From: Loktanella salsilacus
Lineage (GTDB): Bacteria > Pseudomonadota > Alphaproteobacteria > Rhodobacterales > Rhodobacteraceae
Assembly: GCF_900114485.1 (NCBI RefSeq)
Contig: NZ_FOTF01000007.1
Location: 1 to 64,000, forward strand
DNA: 64,000 bases
Direction of reading: 5' to 3'
Shown here: one piece after another, positions 63,216-64,000 of the stretch
How the letters are laid out: the number at the start of each line of letters is the position of its first letter
Position numbering within the stretch: position 1 is the stretch's first letter
Program-made: the position numbers and the translations under genes
Notes under the pieces: generated by a model
What the model was told of the DNA's origin: nothing
Seen by the model: the letters and a program-made list of their open reading frames with translations, nothing else
Database searches by the model: none

Positions 63216-64000
63216 GCGCGGGCGCGCACGCCGCCGACCCAGACATCGCGCACAGCGCGGTCGTCGCCCATCATGATGGTGGGAAATAGCGCCTCCCAAA
63301 TGTCAGTCGCCTGGGCTGCGCGTTGGGCGATGGCGGGGGTGGATGACAGGTCCAGCACGGTGATATCTGCAGCAGACCCGACGCCCAGATGACCGATCTG
63401 CCCGCCCATGTGCAGGCTGCGTGCAGATCCTTCTGTCGCCAGCCACATCAGCTGCGCCGGATGCAGCGGGGTGCCGCGCAACTGCCCAATCTCGTAGGCC
63501 GCAGCCATGGTGCGCAGCATCGAAAAGTTGGACCCGCCCCCGGTGTCCGTCGCAAGGCCGATGCGCAGCCCGCGTGCCGCAAGCCCCGCCATGTCGAACA
63601 GGCCAGAGCCGATAAAGGTGTTTGACGTCGGGCAGTGGACAACGGCGGCATCAACCTCGGCCAAGCGGTCGATTTCGCGCGGTTCCAGATGGATCGCGTG
63701 ACCATACAGACCCTTTGGACCCAGCAGGCCAAATGCCTCGTAGGTGTCCAGATAGTCCCGCGATTGGGGGAACAGATCGCGGACCCACGCGATCTCTGGC
63801 AGTTGTTCCGACAGATGCGTCTGCATCAGCACTTCGGGTCGTTCAGCCCAAAGCGCACCCAGCGCCGCCAGCTGATCAGGGGTAGAGGTCGGGGAAAAGC
63901 GCGGGGTGATCGCATAGGTCGCGCGGCCCTTGCCGTGCCAGCGGTCCAGCAAGGCTTTGCTGTCGTCATAGGCGCTTTGCACCGTGTCGCGCAGCCCACC
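63212..64000 (-). CDS. guaD: Guanine deaminase, C-terminal part (gene continues past the window)
   Basis: The window holds about 262 codons from the C-terminal side of an amidohydrolase that converts guanine to xanthine. Visible motifs are PRFSPTSTPDQL, MQTHLSEQ, GHAIHLE, CPTSNTFIGSG and ATDTGGGSNFSML, the guanine-deaminase pattern with two histidines and the metal aspartate. The reading frame stays open to the edge (GLRDTVQSAYDD), so the GTG at 63982 is internal and the N-terminal metal motif lies beyond the window. It sits near the 8-oxoguanine-type deaminase, so purine salvage genes cluster here. Confidence 0.9.
   Translation of the reverse strand, partial: GGLRDTVQSAYDDSKALLDRWHGKGRATYAITPRFSPTSTPDQLAALGALWAERPEVLMQTHLSEQLPEIAWVRDLFPQSRDYLDTYEAFGLLGPKGLYGHAIHLEPREIDRLAEVDAAVVHCPTSNTFIGSGLFDMAGLAARGLRIGLATDTGGGSNFSMLRTMAAAYEIGQLRGTPLHPAQLMWLATEGSARSLHMGGQIGHLGVGSAADITVLDLSSTPAIAQRAAQATDIWEALFPTIMMGDDRAVRDVWVGGVRARA

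Overview
The window reads as the chromosome of a Rhodobacterales (Roseobacter-group) alphaproteobacterium. Three things point there: the gene order irr / fabA-fabB-fabI with Irr divergent from fabA, a compact SAM/SAH riboswitch directly before metK (a riboswitch class known from Rhodobacterales), and the runs aroA-cmk...rpsA-ihfB-lapA-trpF-trpB and phoH-ybeY-corC-lnt. Base composition is GC-rich throughout, and two perfect TTAA-N7-TTAA CtrA-type sites lie in intergenic gaps. Genus-level placement is not attempted.

Layout. 0-1.8 kb is an accessory-looking junction: an N-terminally short DUF2339-type membrane protein, an IS3-type remnant and a tRNA-Arg(UCU) gene. 1.9-7.4 kb holds a PhnD/PhnC/PhnE-like ABC importer of the putative selenate type and a two-HMA copper ATPase. 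7.4-14.4 kb holds rpe, a cupin and a minus-strand catabolic run (Zn alcohol dehydrogenase, TetA-like MFS pump, PcaD-like hydrolase, serine/threonine dehydratase, alpha/beta hydrolase, HAD dehalogenase). 14.5-18.5 kb holds an FKBP isomerase, fabI-fabB-fabA and irr. 18.5-22.5 kb holds a catalytically degenerate REP-type transposase, a GT2-like protein, miaB and a paired OmpA protein/lipoprotein. 22.6-37.3 kb is a long plus-strand housekeeping block: phoH, an ORF6N-domain gene, ybeY, corC, lnt, riboswitch-metK, trmB, aroA, cmk, nitroreductase, rpsA, ihfB, lapA, trpF, trpB. 37.3-43.6 kb (minus) holds DUF4893, DUF2237, DUF2332, pth, rplY, an L-lactate dehydrogenase, dtd and a PfkB kinase. 43.6-49.7 kb (minus) is a compact membrane-stress cluster: small membrane protein, XpaC-like, TelA-like, DUF2927 lipoprotein, SPFH-GYF protein, cytochrome b561, double zinc-ribbon membrane protein. 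49.8-64 kb holds an RluB-type synthase, tadA, a UPF0173 hydrolase, a BON-LysM protein, gatCA, a calcium-loop lipoprotein, an AmpD-like amidase, RNase P RNA, rpmG, a DMT transporter, a BI-1 protein, a quinone oxidoreductase, an XRE regulator, hisN, an 8-oxoguanine-deaminase-like enzyme, a CAP lipoprotein and the C-terminal part of guanine deaminase.

How it fits together. Most of the window is core metabolism and translation. The parts that look least ordinary are the XpaC/TelA/SPFH/zinc-ribbon cluster, the ORF6N gene translationally coupled inside the phoH-ybeY operon, the REP-type transposase that has lost both catalytic signatures yet sits behind a CtrA-type site, and the OmpA/lipoprotein pair that share one small cysteine-containing domain. 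Two short dispersed intergenic elements recur near gene 3' ends. No CRISPR array, prophage, complete insertion sequence or rRNA operon was seen, and no stretch over about 300 bases lacks a gene or RNA.
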